Part shown: positions 5,594 to 6,124 of the stretch, piece by piece
How the letters are laid out: each line of letters opens with the position of its first letter
How positions within the stretch are numbered: position 1 is the stretch's first letter
DNA from: an uncultured Clostridia bacterium
GTDB lineage: Bacteria > Bacillota > Clostridia > UBA1381
Length of the DNA: 6,124 bases
Reading direction: 5' to 3'
NCBI GenBank assembly: GCA_945948775.1
Contig: CAMFCK010000062.1
Location: 1-6,124 of the forward strand
Position numbers and translations under genes: made by a program
Notes under the pieces: generated by a model
What the model saw: only the letters and a program-made list of their open reading frames with translations
Told to the model about the DNA's origin: nothing
Databases searched by the model: none

Positions 5594-6124
5594 ATGTCTG
5601 AACAAACTCTTAAAGCATGCTTTTTGAAGCGTATAGACACAGCAATGTGCGGCAAGGGCTGTCATATGCGGCTTGGCGATCTTGACGGCGACGGGCGTTT
5701 GGAAATTGTCATGGTTCAGCCGGACTGCGGCTTTGATGAGCGTTATTTTCCGCATGCCGCTGTGTGCGCGACAGCATTTGACCTTGATGGTGAAGTTTTA
5801 TGGCAGATAGGCTCACCCGACCAACAGACAACAACCTGTGCCTCTGATATTCCGGCACAGATATACGATATTGATAACGACGGAAATAATGAATTTCTCT
5901 GCGTTATGAACGGTGAATTTTGCATATATGACGGCAAAACCGGCGCTCTTAAGCGTAAATATCCGCTTCCCGACAAGCATGCGCACGATTGTATTATAAT
6001 CGCAGATCTTGAGGGCAGAGGCTATCCGCAGAATATAATACTCAAGAACCGTTATCACCAACTCTGGGCGCTTGATGCCAATTTCAATGTTATGTGGACT
6101 TATAAGGCAAATATCGGACACTAT
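5594..6124 (+). CDS. Beta-propeller (FG-GAP/PQQ-like repeat) protein, 3' end outside the window
   Basis: An open frame of 177 codons runs off the window with no stop. It starts MSEQTLKACF after a strong ribosome site. No signal peptide or membrane segment is visible, so this part looks cytosolic. It contains repeated blade-like units. Calcium-loop style motifs are DLDGDGRLE (29-37) and DIDNDGNNE (92-100), with a degenerate copy DLEGRG (138-143). Each is followed by a strand ending in a sugar-lyase- or PQQ-like pattern: FDLDGEVLW (62-70), IYDGKTGALKRKY (111-123), LWALDANFNVMW (157-168). This fits an FG-GAP/VCBS or PQQ-like beta-propeller. Polysaccharide lyases of family PL11 (rhamnogalacturonan lyases, some intracellular) have similar repeats, but no catalytic motif can be confirmed here. 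The fragment is fairly rich in cysteine. Operon partners are the EamA gene and glmS. The exact function is not recognised. Confidence 0.75.
   Translation, partial: MSEQTLKACFLKRIDTAMCGKGCHMRLGDLDGDGRLEIVMVQPDCGFDERYFPHAAVCATAFDLDGEVLWQIGSPDQQTTTCASDIPAQIYDIDNDGNNEFLCVMNGEFCIYDGKTGALKRKYPLPDKHAHDCIIIADLEGRGYPQNIILKNRYHQLWALDANFNVMWTYKANIGHY

Noticed and set aside
5411..5976. Antisense frames over the EamA and propeller genes
   Set aside because: They oppose well-supported genes with good ribosome sites and recognisable folds, and show no domains of their own.

Overview
The window looks like core chromosome of a Gram-positive anaerobe of the class Clostridia, possibly Oscillospirales/Ruminococcaceae. 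The grounds are strong AGGAGG-type ribosome binding sites, sigma-A-like promoters, a full-length MutS2 with a Smr tail, moderate GC content, and protein sequences of Firmicutes type. The order-level placement is an impression from sequence style and was not tested.

Layout. (1) 1-334: rpsR (ribosomal protein S18, zinc-ligand form) closed by a strong intrinsic terminator. (2) 335-684: a small XRE-family helix-turn-helix gene whose GTG start lies only about 20 bases after that terminator, then a hairpin that can terminate transcription from both sides. (3) 685-3075, minus strand: mutS2, convergent with the XRE gene. (4) 3076-3302: a divergent promoter region. A TTGTAT-N17-TATAAT promoter (extended -10) reads into mutS2 and a TTGATA-N17-TAAAAT promoter reads into glmS. 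A perfect 9-bp inverted repeat lies in the short glmS leader. (5) 3303-6124, plus strand: glmS, a single-domain EamA-type membrane protein, and the first 177 codons of a cytosolic-looking beta-propeller (FG-GAP/PQQ-like) protein. These three are tightly spaced with no terminator visible between them, so they are probably one operon.

How the genes work together. rpsR and mutS2 both concern the ribosome: S18 is a structural part, and MutS2 of Firmicutes is now known to act on collided ribosomes. I see no direct functional link between them here. GlmS makes glucosamine-6-phosphate for peptidoglycan. The two genes behind it are not usual cell-wall enzymes and their roles are unknown.

No mobile element, CRISPR array, tRNA or rRNA was seen. 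Most of the window is ordinary housekeeping DNA. The parts that deserve a second look are the glmS leader (no room for the glmS ribozyme, but a clean palindrome), the two unassigned genes downstream of glmS, and the placement of the XRE gene behind a terminator.
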